Shown piece by piece: positions 50,983 through 58,465 of a stretch of 64,000 nt of DNA (position 1 is its first letter; each line of letters starts with the position of its first letter). The notes under the pieces were generated by a model. It searched no databases, was not told the origin of the DNA, and saw only the letters and a list, made by a program, of their open reading frames with translations. The stretch lies in assembly GCF_040675465.1 (NCBI RefSeq), contig NZ_JBFAPA010000021.1, positions 124,001 through 188,000 on the forward strand. Reading direction: 5' to 3'. The DNA is from Kibdelosporangium sp040675465 (GTDB lineage: Bacteria; Actinomycetota; Actinomycetes; Mycobacteriales; Pseudonocardiaceae). A program made the position numbers and the translations under genes.

Positions 50983-52038
50983 CGCGACCCGCTCGTCGGT
51001 GGCGGTGAGCGCCACGCGCACGTGCTGGCCGCCGGTGGGGCCGTAGAACGTGCCCGGCGCGACCAGGATGCCCCGTTCGGCCAGCCAGTCCACCGTCTGC
51101 CAGGCGTCCTCACCGCGGGTGGACCAGAGGTACAGCCCGGCCTGTGAGTGGTCGATCCGGAACCCAGCGCGCTCCAGCGCGGCCCGCAGGACCGCGCGCC
51201 GGGCTCGGTAGCGCTCGCGCTGCACGTCGACGTGGTCGTCGTCGGACAGCGCGGCCGTCATGGCCTCCTGCACGGGGCGGGGCACCATCATCCCGGCGTG
51301 TTTGCGGATCTCCAGCAGGGACGCGATCAGCGCGGGATCGCCGGTGACGAACCCCGCCCGGTAGCCGGCCAGGCTGGAGGACTTGGACAGCGAGTGCACC
51401 GCGATCAGGCCGGTCAGGTCCCCGCCGCAGACGTCCCGGTCGAGGATCGACAGCGGCTGGGTGTCCCAGGCCAGCGACAGGTAGCACTCGTCGGACACCA
51501 CGATGGTGCCGCGCTCGCGGGCCCAGTCGACGACCTTGCGCAGGTGCTCGACGGGCAGCACCTTGCCGGTCGGGTTGGACGGCGAGTTCAGCCAGATGAT
51601 CTTGGGACGGCGGGGACCGACGAGGGTCAGGCCGTCGGCGCGGAGCACCTCCGCGCGGGCCAGCAGCGCGCCGACCTCGTACGTCGGGTACGCCAGCTCG
51701 GGGATGACGACGAGGTCGCCGGGGCCGGCGCCGAGCAGCGTCGGCAGCCACGCGACGAGTTCCTTGGAGCCGATCGTGGGCAGCACGGACACCGGGTCGA
51801 TGCCACCGATGCCGAACCGACGGCCGAGGGCGTCCACGGCGGCCTGGCGCAGCTCAGGCGTGCCGTGGGTGGTGGGGTAGCCGGCCCGGTCGGAGACGGA
51901 CGCCAGCGCGGCCCTGATCTTGTCCGGCACCGGGTCGACCGGGGTGCCGACGGACAGGTCCACGATGCCGTCCGGATGGGCCCCGGCCCGGGCCTTCGCC
52001 CCGGCCAGGGAGTCCCACGGAAAGTCGGGCAGGCTCAA
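50962..52038 (-). CDS. dapC: Succinyldiaminopimelate transaminase, actinobacterial type
   Basis: Class I/II PLP aminotransferase, 358 residues. The PLP lysine is in HSLSKSSSLAGYRAGF, with PSNPTGK (NPTG loop) and a final Arg in QHVRVAL. It transfers an amino group to N-succinyl-2-amino-6-oxopimelate. Its start is the TTG at 52038, whose last two bases lie in the ferredoxin stop (TTGA). This ferredoxin-DapC order is the mark of the actinobacterial DapC type. It complements dapE and dapD nearby. Confidence 0.92.
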   Translation of the reverse strand: MSLPDFPWDSLAGAKARAGAHPDGIVDLSVGTPVDPVPDKIRAALASVSDRAGYPTTHGTPELRQAAVDALGRRFGIGGIDPVSVLPTIGSKELVAWLPTLLGAGPGDLVVIPELAYPTYEVGALLARAEVLRADGLTLVGPRRPKIIWLNSPSNPTGKVLPVEHLRKVVDWARERGTIVVSDECYLSLAWDTQPLSILDRDVCGGDLTGLIAVHSLSKSSSLAGYRAGFVTGDPALIASLLEIRKHAGMMVPRPVQEAMTAALSDDDHVDVQRERYRARRAVLRAALERAGFRIDHSQAGLYLWSTRGEDAWQTVDWLAERGILVAPGTFYGPTGGQHVRVALTATDERVASAAERL

Positions 52039-52361
52039 TGCTCGTGTTCCACGGGCGGGAGGTCCTTGATCCACTGCGGGTCGGCCGCGACCTTGCCCAC
52101 CTTGGAGGCGCCGCCGGGCGAGCCGAGCTCGTCGAAGAAGTCGACGTTCGCCTTGGTGTATTCCTTCCACTGGTCGGGGACGTCGTCCTCGTAGTAGATG
52201 GCCTCCACCGGGCACACCGGCTCGCAGGCACCGCAGTCGACGCACTCGTCAGGGTGGATGTAGAGCATCCGGTCACCCTCGTAGATACAGTCGACCGGGC
52301 ACTCTTCGATGCACGCCTTGTCGAGCAAGTCGACGCAGGGCTCGGCGATGACGTAGGTCAC
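52035..52361 (-). CDS. fdxC: Seven-iron ferredoxin
   Basis: A 108-residue ferredoxin from GTG 52361 with GAAGGAG upstream. By position, Cys9, Cys17 and Cys50 match the 3Fe-4S ligands of Azotobacter ferredoxin I; Cys21, Cys40, Cys43 and Cys46 match its 4Fe-4S ligands; Cys25 is the free one. A C-terminal tail of 50 residues (DFFDELGSPGGASKVGK) is also as in FdxC of mycobacteria. It transfers single electrons in the cytosol. The stop is shared with the dapC start. Confidence 0.93.
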   Translation of the reverse strand: MTYVIAEPCVDLLDKACIEECPVDCIYEGDRMLYIHPDECVDCGACEPVCPVEAIYYEDDVPDQWKEYTKANVDFFDELGSPGGASKVGKVAADPQWIKDLPPVEHEH

Positions 52362-52497
52362 GGTGCTCTGCTCCTTCTCCCAGCAGGTGTTCACGCGCCG
52401 TTCGGGAAGCGCGTTGCCGTCAGTATCCCCCGTCGCCGCTGTCGGCGGAGACCCGGTGCCACAGCGTGACCCGGATCTCAGTGAGGGCCTCTGAACA

Positions 52498-53235
52498 ATG
52501 GGGCACGTGGAACCCATTGTTCGACTAGAACGCGACTGCGCCTCGGTCTGGCCTGCTCAGGTGGACATACCGCTGGGTGGGTGGCGGATGCGGGCGGCGG
52601 GCGGCTTCACCGGGCGCGCCAACAGCACGCTGACCTTGGGAAACCCTGGGATGCCGATCGCGGATGCGCTGGTCAGGACGGTCGAGTTCGCTCACGCGCA
52701 CGGCATTGGGCCGTGCGCGCACGTGGTCGTGGGCTCGCCCGCGGAGGCGGGTATCGAAGCAGCCGGTTGGCACGTCGACGAGACCCATCCGGGCGGCGCG
52801 GAGTCCCTGGTGATGACCGGCCCGCTGAGCCCAGGAGAATTCCCCGGCGCCGTGGTCAACGCCACACCTTCGTCCGAATGGTGGGAACTCACCGCCGGTT
52901 CGACGACCCCCAGTGACGCTCAGCGACACGTGCTCAGTTCGTACCCCTGCGTTGGCTACGGCGTCGTGTCGTACGACGAGGCTGTCGTGGGTGCCGTGCG
53001 TGGCGCGGTCATCGGGGACTTGCTGCATGTCTCGCGACTTGCCGTGCGCCCGTCGCACCGACGGCTCGGTCTCGCCGGTGGGTTGTTGCGTGTGCTGTAC
53101 GCGTGGGCTGTGGCGCGTGGGGCTCAACGGCAGGCACTACAGGTTGCTACAGGCAATACAGCTGCCATCGAGCTGTACAAGCGCCTAGGGTGCGCCGAGC
53201 ACCACAGGTATCGCTACTGGGTGCCAGCAGCGTGA
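52498..53235 (+). CDS. GNAT acetyltransferase, Rv0428c-like
   Basis: A 245-residue protein. The N-terminal half contains GGWRMRAAGGFTGRANST and is typical of a long, two-part GNAT group related to Rv0428c. The C-terminal half holds the acetyl-CoA loop RPSHRRLGLAGGLLRVLYAWA and the ending GNTAAIELYKRLGC. Substrate unknown. It is divergent from fdxC and its last 22 bp overlap the convergent hypothetical gene. Confidence 0.88.
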   Translation: MGHVEPIVRLERDCASVWPAQVDIPLGGWRMRAAGGFTGRANSTLTLGNPGMPIADALVRTVEFAHAHGIGPCAHVVVGSPAEAGIEAAGWHVDETHPGGAESLVMTGPLSPGEFPGAVVNATPSSEWWELTAGSTTPSDAQRHVLSSYPCVGYGVVSYDEAVVGAVRGAVIGDLLHVSRLAVRPSHRRLGLAGGLLRVLYAWAVARGAQRQALQVATGNTAAIELYKRLGCAEHHRYRYWVPAA

Positions 53236-53996
53236 CGGACCAGCCATTTGTTGCCCGCCTTGGCCGCGCGCTTGAGCGCTGAGCGTTCGCCTAGGTAGTC
53301 GCCCGCCATCCCGACGACCGGCAGCATGCCCAAAGCCTTGTGGTAGAAGCGTCCTTGCGGGCGTTTGCCGAGTTCGTCGGAGATGGCCATCAGCATCCGG
53401 CCCTGCCGCCACAGGATCTTCGCGGCCGCCTTGAGCCCGAACTTCTTGCCCTTGGGCGGTTCCTCGACCTCACCGACCGTGGCATCGGCCGCGAGCTGCT
53501 GCACCGTCTCCTCGTCGGCGGCGTCATCCCCCTTGCCCCGCGCCACTTCCGGGGCGATGTCCCGTTCGAACAACACACTCGCGAGCAGCCGCACTCGCGT
53601 GCCCCGGTCGTCCACCCCGTGCTCGGAAGCGATGGCGCACAACAACAATCCCTGCCCGGCCGACCCGAGCATGTCCTGCAGCGGGAACCGGTCCCCGATC
53701 GCGCCCGCGAGCCCGGTGAACGACGCGACGAGAGCCGTCAGCCGCCCGACGCGGCTGACCCACCAGTCCGACCGGTCGTCGGGGTTCATCCTGGCCCACG
53801 CGTCCGAGCCCGGGAACTTCACCTGCGCCAGCTGGTCCTTGACCTTGTCGAGCAGGCTCCGGTCCACTTCGGCCTCGTCGGCGTCGATCTCGACGGGCTC
53901 CCCGTCCTCCCGCAACCGCTGCACCATCGGCGCACAGCCCCGCACAAACACGCGGAGCACAGCCGCCACCCGCTCATCGGAGATCGCCTCAGCCAC
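53214..53996 (-). CDS. Hypothetical protein, 260 aa
   Basis: I do not recognise the family. The first 75 residues are acidic and helical (IDADEAEVDRSLLDKVKDQLAQ). The middle has a weakly hydrophobic part (LLLCAIASEHG). The C-terminus is basic and Gly-rich, with LGMLPVVGMAGDYLGERSALKRAAKAG. It looks like an amphitropic protein. GTG 53996 lies 8 bp inside the end of the metallo-beta-lactamase gene, so the pair is coupled. Confidence 0.7.
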   Translation of the reverse strand: MAEAISDERVAAVLRVFVRGCAPMVQRLREDGEPVEIDADEAEVDRSLLDKVKDQLAQVKFPGSDAWARMNPDDRSDWWVSRVGRLTALVASFTGLAGAIGDRFPLQDMLGSAGQGLLLCAIASEHGVDDRGTRVRLLASVLFERDIAPEVARGKGDDAADEETVQQLAADATVGEVEEPPKGKKFGLKAAAKILWRQGRMLMAISDELGKRPQGRFYHKALGMLPVVGMAGDYLGERSALKRAAKAGNKWLVRHAAGTQ

Positions 53997-54726
53997 GGCT
54001 GGGAGGGTACCCGCCCAGTTCGACGGTTATGCCCTCGTTCGCCGCGATCACCTCACCGCCGAACGTGGTCCGCGCGTCGGCAACCGCCTGGTCGCGGTCC
54101 GAGCCGGGCCAGAAGTGGGTGAGCATCAACCGTTTCGCCCCGGCTTTCGCGGCGGCCTCCCCGGCCTGGGTCGCGGTCATCAGGAACTCCTGGGGCTCGG
54201 TGACCGTGGCCTCGACGATGAACAGATCCGCTTGGCGCCCCAGCTCTTCGAGGGCTGCACAGGGCCCGGTGTCACCGGTGAACGCAAGCGTGTGGTCCTT
54301 TGTGGACATCCGGATGCCCGCGTTGGGAACGTGGTGCGGCAGCGGCATTCCCGTGAGCCGGAACGGACCCACGCTGTACTCGCCGGGCAGGTCGTGGATG
54401 TCGAAGGCTTGGTCCAGCGGCGGACTGGGCTCCACGACACTGAGCCGCCGCACCACACCCGGGGTGCAGAACAACGGGATCTTGGGCGCCTTCGCGTAGT
54501 ACCGGGCGCGGAACACCGCGTTGAGATCCACGCAGTGATCGGGATGCTCATGCGTTATGACCACCGCACCAAGCCCCTCGGCCCCGCACACCTCGAACAA
54601 CCGCGACGCCACCCCAAACCCAAGATCCAACGCGACCCGGAACCCCTCATGCTCCACCAAGAACCCGCTACACGCCCGCCCACCCTCCGGCCACGCCCCA
54701 CAACTCCCCAGCACCGTCACCCTCAT
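53989..54726 (-). CDS. Metallo-beta-lactamase-fold hydrolase
   Basis: A 245-residue MBL-fold protein, cytosolic. The HxHxDH motif is THEHPDHC, with further metal ligands in FTGDTG and LTHFWPGSD. It is closest in layout to RNase Z-like or cyclic-phosphodiesterase MBL proteins (substrates such as 3'-tRNA ends or cAMP) but it cannot be assigned to one. ATG 54726 gives the conserved start MRVTVLGSCGAWP. It leads a two-gene unit with the unknown gene downstream. Confidence 0.88.
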   Translation of the reverse strand: MRVTVLGSCGAWPEGGRACSGFLVEHEGFRVALDLGFGVASRLFEVCGAEGLGAVVITHEHPDHCVDLNAVFRARYYAKAPKIPLFCTPGVVRRLSVVEPSPPLDQAFDIHDLPGEYSVGPFRLTGMPLPHHVPNAGIRMSTKDHTLAFTGDTGPCAALEELGRQADLFIVEATVTEPQEFLMTATQAGEAAAKAGAKRLMLTHFWPGSDRDQAVADARTTFGGEVIAANEGITVELGGYPPSRG

Positions 54727-54850
54727 ACCCCCAGCATGGCCCATCCCGGGCCGACGCGGCGGTTTGCGTGAGCCTTGCCTCCGGCCCCCGAAATCGACAC
54801 TATCGGCAGGCACCGACAGGATCGGAGCGGCAAGATCGAATTGGCGGCAG

Positions 54851-54878
54851 TTGTCCACAGGTGTCGTGGTTGTCCACA
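54851..54878 (+). promoter_or_regulatory. Two tandem DnaA boxes
   Basis: TTGTCCACA at 54851-54859 and again at 54870-54878, in the same orientation and 19 bp apart (start to start). This is the usual high-GC actinobacterial DnaA box. No replication genes are near, so it is not the chromosome origin; titration of DnaA is possible. Confidence 0.45.
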
Positions 54879-55082
54879 GATCCGCGTTGAGCACGGAGTC
54901 GGCTCAGAGTTGCTCGGTAGGCTGGATTCCGGGGGCCGGAGGCGTCCGGGTGATCCGCGATCTTCAGCCCGGACCGGATCGAGTGCCTACTCAGCGGAGC
55001 GAGGACAGGCACCGTTCGATCCGCGTGCTACATGAGAGCGGGCATGGTTCGGGCGCTGAGCCTGAGCGCGAGTTCGTGGCGA

Positions 55083-55303
55083 TGCTGCGGCATGGTGGGC
55101 AACCAGTTCAGGTGACACGCAGACACTGCGGCCTCGGACCGGGACAACCCAAAGCGACTCGAGATGCCAAACGCACGCTCGCGGCGGGTGCTGAGGCATG
55201 GTCAGGAACCAGTTCGGGGATGACACGCAGACTTGGTGGAACTCGGACCCGGACGAAACCAAATCGATTCGGGGTGCAGAACGCGGGCGCGGACTCGCAG
55301 CGG
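55083..55303. repeat. Imperfect 106-bp tandem duplication
   Basis: Copy one starts at 55083 (TGCTGCGGCATGGT) and copy two at 55189 (TGCTGAGGCATGGT). Both contain an ACCAGTTC...TGACACGCAGAC core. The first 50 bp align well; later parts drift with small gaps. It may be a decayed duplicated gene segment. Confidence 0.6.
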
Positions 55304-55373
55304 TGTTGAGACACAGGCATAACGAGGCCCCAAGCGGATAGGAACGGGAACATCGGCATGGACGAAAGCCCGT

Positions 55374-55453
55374 GTCGAAGCGCAGCGGGCCGCGTCAACG
55401 CGCAGCAGACGGCATCGACGTACAGCGGGCCATGTCGACGTGGAGCAGGCACA
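55374..55453. repeat. Four 20-bp tandem repeats
   Basis: Units at 55374, 55394, 55414 and 55434 share the pattern (G/A)TC(G/A)A(A/C)G..CAGC(G/A)G. Unit 4 reads GTCGACGTGGAGCAGGCACA. The period of 20 is not a multiple of three. Confidence 0.55.
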
Positions 55454-55671
55454 GAGCGCGGTTCGGTTTTACATGGGTGGCGAGGGTCCTGAGCTTTCCA
55501 GCGCGGCAGGTCCCAACTCGGCCTTGACCGACCGTGAGCACTAGGCGTAGCCCCACTATGGACCGCCGCAGGGCCATCGACGGGACCCATGTCAAACCGA
55601 ACCGCGCCCCAGCCACAGGAGCCACCCTGTCCACCCACAAGGCCGACCAGGTCCAAAAACCGGGTGTCCAC

Positions 55672-56079
55672 TCAGGACGAAGACTTCCCAGCGGCGGCCC
55701 GAGCAGCCCGCCCCAAAACGCCACCCAAAGCCACGGCCCCCGACAAGGCCCCACCGCCCAAAAGCAGCAGCGCCCGCCAGTCAGGAACCAGCACGATATC
55801 CCCACCCGGCCCGGGAAAAGCCGACACCAGCACGAACACCAGCCACACGCCCAACGGCGCCCCGGCAACCAGCAGCCGTGGCGAGAGCCGCCCCGCCCGA
55901 CCCACCAACCAAGGCATGGTCACCAACGCCACGGCCACGGTGATCGGCAGCGGAAACCCGTCCCAGTTGGGCAGGAACGTCCCGTCGAACCGCAGCGGCA
56001 GGTACAGCACCTCCAGGATCGCCAGCACCAGGCTCAGCACCACCAACCCGGCGAGGTGCACCAGGGTCCGCACGCTCAT
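55672..56079 (-). CDS. Small four-helix membrane protein (Rv1171-like)
   Basis: A 135-residue protein with four hydrophobic helices (about 5-27, 45-60, 70-88 and 103-123). The loop LPLRFDGTFLPNWDGFPLPI is distinctive. A protein of this kind follows mshB in mycobacteria (Rv1171), so it is part of a conserved pair. Its ATG shares one base with the mshB stop. Function unknown. Confidence 0.82.
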   Translation of the reverse strand: MSVRTLVHLAGLVVLSLVLAILEVLYLPLRFDGTFLPNWDGFPLPITVAVALVTMPWLVGRAGRLSPRLLVAGAPLGVWLVFVLVSAFPGPGGDIVLVPDWRALLLLGGGALSGAVALGGVLGRAARAAAGKSSS

Positions 56080-56912
56080 CAGAGGCCGCCGAACAGGTCC
56101 GTGGACGCGTCGGTGCCGTCGCCGCGGGCGAGGATGTAGTACTCACTGTCCACAATGGGCTGGGCTATGCCGTTGGACAGGGCGTAGCAGGACCAGCCGG
56201 AGTCGTCCTGCCACACAGAGATCTGGGTTTGGTGGGCACGCAGGGCCCGGAGTTTGGCGTCGAGATGGTCCGCGATGTTGACGACGCAGGTGATCTTGGC
56301 GTCGTCCGTTACGGGGAGTTCGCCCGGGTAGGGCAGGCGGTAGGGCAGGTCTTGTACTGCCGACAGCTCCTGGACTCCGGCGTCGGTGGCCTTTTTGGAC
56401 GTCACGACGTGGAAAACCCGTTGGGATGTGCACGCTGCCATGGTGATGTCGTGTGCGCGGATGTGGTCTGGGTGGCCGTAGCCGCCGTCGGGGCCATAGG
56501 TGACCACGACGTCGGGCTGCACCGCGTCGAGGATCTCCCGGAGCTGGGCGACCTGCACCTCCAGCGCGCCCTGGATGAACGCGCGGGGGTGCGCGTTCGA
56601 CGCGACGCCGACCATCCCCGAGTCCCGCCACCGGCCGATCCCGCCCAGGTAGCGGTGGTCCACCACGCCGAGGGCCGCGCAGGCGTTGCGCAGCTCCGCG
56701 TTGCGGTACCCACCCAGCTGGTCCGCCTCGGCCGCCTCCAGCAGGGCCAGCTCGGGCGGGATGATCTCGCCTTCCTCACCGAGCGTGCAGGTCACCAGCG
56801 TGACCTGGGCACCGGTGGCGGCGTACCGGGCGATGGTGCCGCCGGTCCACAGACTTTCGTCGTCCGGGTGGGCATGCACCATGAGCAGCCGGGGTGGAGC
56901 AGTCAACGTCAC
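56079..56912 (-). CDS. mshB: GlcNAc-inositol deacetylase of mycothiol synthesis
   Basis: PIG-L/LmbE-type zinc deacetylase, 277 residues. The zinc site AHPDDE lies at 14-19 and the third ligand in YGHPDHIRAHD. It converts N-acetylglucosaminyl-inositol to glucosaminyl-inositol, a middle step in mycothiol synthesis. It overlaps the membrane-protein gene by one base (TGATG). GTG start. Mycothiol replaces glutathione in this organism, which is relevant to the Cyd exporter. Confidence 0.94.
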   Translation of the reverse strand: MTLTAPPRLLMVHAHPDDESLWTGGTIARYAATGAQVTLVTCTLGEEGEIIPPELALLEAAEADQLGGYRNAELRNACAALGVVDHRYLGGIGRWRDSGMVGVASNAHPRAFIQGALEVQVAQLREILDAVQPDVVVTYGPDGGYGHPDHIRAHDITMAACTSQRVFHVVTSKKATDAGVQELSAVQDLPYRLPYPGELPVTDDAKITCVVNIADHLDAKLRALRAHQTQISVWQDDSGWSCYALSNGIAQPIVDSEYYILARGDGTDASTDLFGGL

Positions 56913-56927
56913 CCCGCAAGCCTAAGG

Positions 56928-57329
56928 TCACTCGCCAAACGTCAGCGAAAGCCCCATTCCCAGCAGCCACACGTCCTTGGCCAGGGCCATCCCCTGCTCG
57001 GTCGGCCGCAGGCCGCCCTTCTCCCGCAGGCCCGGGATGCGCAGGTACAGCCCCAGCAGGCCGGCCGCGAACGCGGTCAGCCCGGCGCCGGCCACCCGCC
57101 CGGGAACGAACGGGACCAGCAAGGCGCTCCCCAGGACAACCTCGGCTGTGGACAACAGGGCGGCGAACCGGGCGGGCTCCATGCGAGCCATCGCCGGGTA
57201 CGCGGTGGACGCCATCTGCTGCAGGTGCTTGGCGGACAGTTCGTCCGCCTGGCGTTTGGACAGCCCCGAGTTGAGGATGTAGGCGCCCGCGGTCAGGCGC
57301 AACGGCAGTTGCCGCAGGAAGGCTGGCAT
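56928..57329 (-). CDS. DoxX-family membrane protein
   Basis: A 133-residue four-helix DoxX-like protein. The N-terminal LPLRLTAGAYILNSGLSKRQ is the family's first helix and turn, followed by KHLQQMASTAYP and hydrophobic helices at about 57-75, 80-97 and 116-130. ATG 57329 is preceded by GGAGGT. It lies downstream of the opp terminator and 15 bp before mshB, with which it may be co-transcribed. Redox or thiol-stress roles known for DoxX would suit a mycothiol neighbour, but this is inference. Confidence 0.85.
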   Translation of the reverse strand: MPAFLRQLPLRLTAGAYILNSGLSKRQADELSAKHLQQMASTAYPAMARMEPARFAALLSTAEVVLGSALLVPFVPGRVAGAGLTAFAAGLLGLYLRIPGLREKGGLRPTEQGMALAKDVWLLGMGLSLTFGE

Positions 57330-57345
57330 GACGGACCTCCGGGTA

Positions 57346-57364
57346 CGAGGGACACGAGCCCTCG
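57346..57364 (-). terminator. Second hairpin after oppF
   Basis: CGAGGG-ACACGAG-CCCTCG, 6-bp stem with 7-nt loop, between the main oppF terminator and the doxX start. It may back up termination. Confidence 0.4.
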
Positions 57365-57387
57365 GAGTACCCGCGAGAACGCCGATC

Positions 57388-57425
57388 TCACCCGGAACGG
57401 GACGCCGGTGTCCCGTTCCGGGTGA
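57388..57425 (-). terminator. Strong terminator after oppF
   Basis: A perfect 16-bp stem (TCACCCGGAACGGGAC and its complement) with a 6-nt loop, 5 bp beyond the oppF stop. This is the strongest simple hairpin in the window and should end the opp operon before doxX. Confidence 0.85.
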
Positions 57426-57430
57426 GCGCC

Positions 57431-58465
57431 TCAGAGGACCTGGCGTTCCTCGGCGAAGTGGCACGCCGAGACCAGCCCACCCGACCCGTGGGCCACGAGC
57501 GGCGGCTCCTCGGTCGCGCAGATGTCCTGCGCCTTCCAGCAGCGGGTGCGGAACCGGCAGCCCGAGGGCGGGTTCACCGGGCTGGGCACGTCGCCGGTCA
57601 GCACGATCCGCTGCCGTTCCTTCTCCGCGCGCGGGTCGGGAACGGGCACGGCGGACAGCAACGCCTGCGTGTACGGGTGCGTCGGGCGCGTGTAGATGTC
57701 CTCGCGCGGGCCGATCTCGACGATCTTGCCCAGGTACATCACCGCCACCCGGTGCGAGATGTGCCGCACCACGGACAGGTCGTGCGCCACGAACAGGTAG
57801 GCGAGGTTGAGCCGTTCCTGCAGTTCCTCCAGCAGGTTCACCACACCGGCCTGCACGGACACGTCCAGCGCGGACACCGGTTCGTCGAGCACCACCATGC
57901 GCGGGTTGAGCGCCAGCGCCCGGGCGATGCCGATGCGCTGCCGCTGGCCACCGGAGAACTCGTGGCCGTAGCGGCTGCGGTGCTCCGGGTTGAGCCCGAC
58001 CAGCTCCAGCAGCTCGTCCACCCGCTGCTGACGAGCTGCGGCGCCACCTTCGAGGCCGTGGATGTTGAACGGCTCGGCGACGATGTCGTTGATCTGCCAG
58101 CGCGGGTTCAGCGACGCGTACGGGTCCTGGAACACGATCTGCATGTCCCGCCGGACCCCGCGCAGCTCGCGGCCGCCCAGCGTGGTCAGTTCCCGGCCGT
58201 CGAACTTCACCGAACCCGAGGTGGGCTTGTGCAGCTGCAGCACGGCCCGGCCGGTGGTGGACTTGCCGCAGCCGGACTCGCCGACGAGGCCGAGGGTCTC
58301 CCCCGCAGCGACCGTGAACGAAACACCGGAGACGGCGTGCACGTAGCCGACGGTGCGCGGGATGATCCCGCCGCCCCGCACCGGGAACTCCTTGACGAGG
58401 TCCTTGACCTCCAGCAGCGGCGCGGTCCCGGTCTGCGCCGCGGTGGCCTGTGCCTGGGCGGTCAT
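57431..58465 (-). CDS. oppF: Oligopeptide ABC transporter ATPase OppF
   Basis: ATPase subunit, 344 residues. Walker A GESGCGKST is near 60-68, then FSGGQRQR and VVLDEP, with VAHDLS (switch His). The C-terminal oligopeptide/dipeptide region has the four-Cys pattern that can bind Fe-S (CRFRTRC...ICATEEPPLVAHG...C). The ATG overlaps the oppD stop (ATGA) and a GAGGAG site is present. It energises import with OppD. Confidence 0.93.
   Translation of the reverse strand: MTAQAQATAAQTGTAPLLEVKDLVKEFPVRGGGIIPRTVGYVHAVSGVSFTVAAGETLGLVGESGCGKSTTGRAVLQLHKPTSGSVKFDGRELTTLGGRELRGVRRDMQIVFQDPYASLNPRWQINDIVAEPFNIHGLEGGAAARQQRVDELLELVGLNPEHRSRYGHEFSGGQRQRIGIARALALNPRMVVLDEPVSALDVSVQAGVVNLLEELQERLNLAYLFVAHDLSVVRHISHRVAVMYLGKIVEIGPREDIYTRPTHPYTQALLSAVPVPDPRAEKERQRIVLTGDVPSPVNPPSGCRFRTRCWKAQDICATEEPPLVAHGSGGLVSACHFAEERQVL

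Larger units (their letters stand above)
54727..55671. other. Repeat-rich intergenic stretch, 945 bp
   Basis: The largest non-coding gap in the window. It holds two perfect actinobacterial DnaA boxes (54851, 54870), a 106-bp imperfect tandem duplication (55083-55303) and four 20-bp repeats (55374-55453). Long open frames on both strands lack ribosome sites and protein-like composition. Confidence 0.65.

Noticed and set aside
54851..54878. Replication origin
   Set aside because: Only two DnaA boxes, no dnaA, dnaN or AT-rich unwinding region, and core genes run through the area in both directions.
54987..55671. Minus-strand frames across the repeat region
   Set aside because: They carry the 106-bp repeat but have no start signal, odd composition (Pro/His/Ser-rich) and no recognisable domain.
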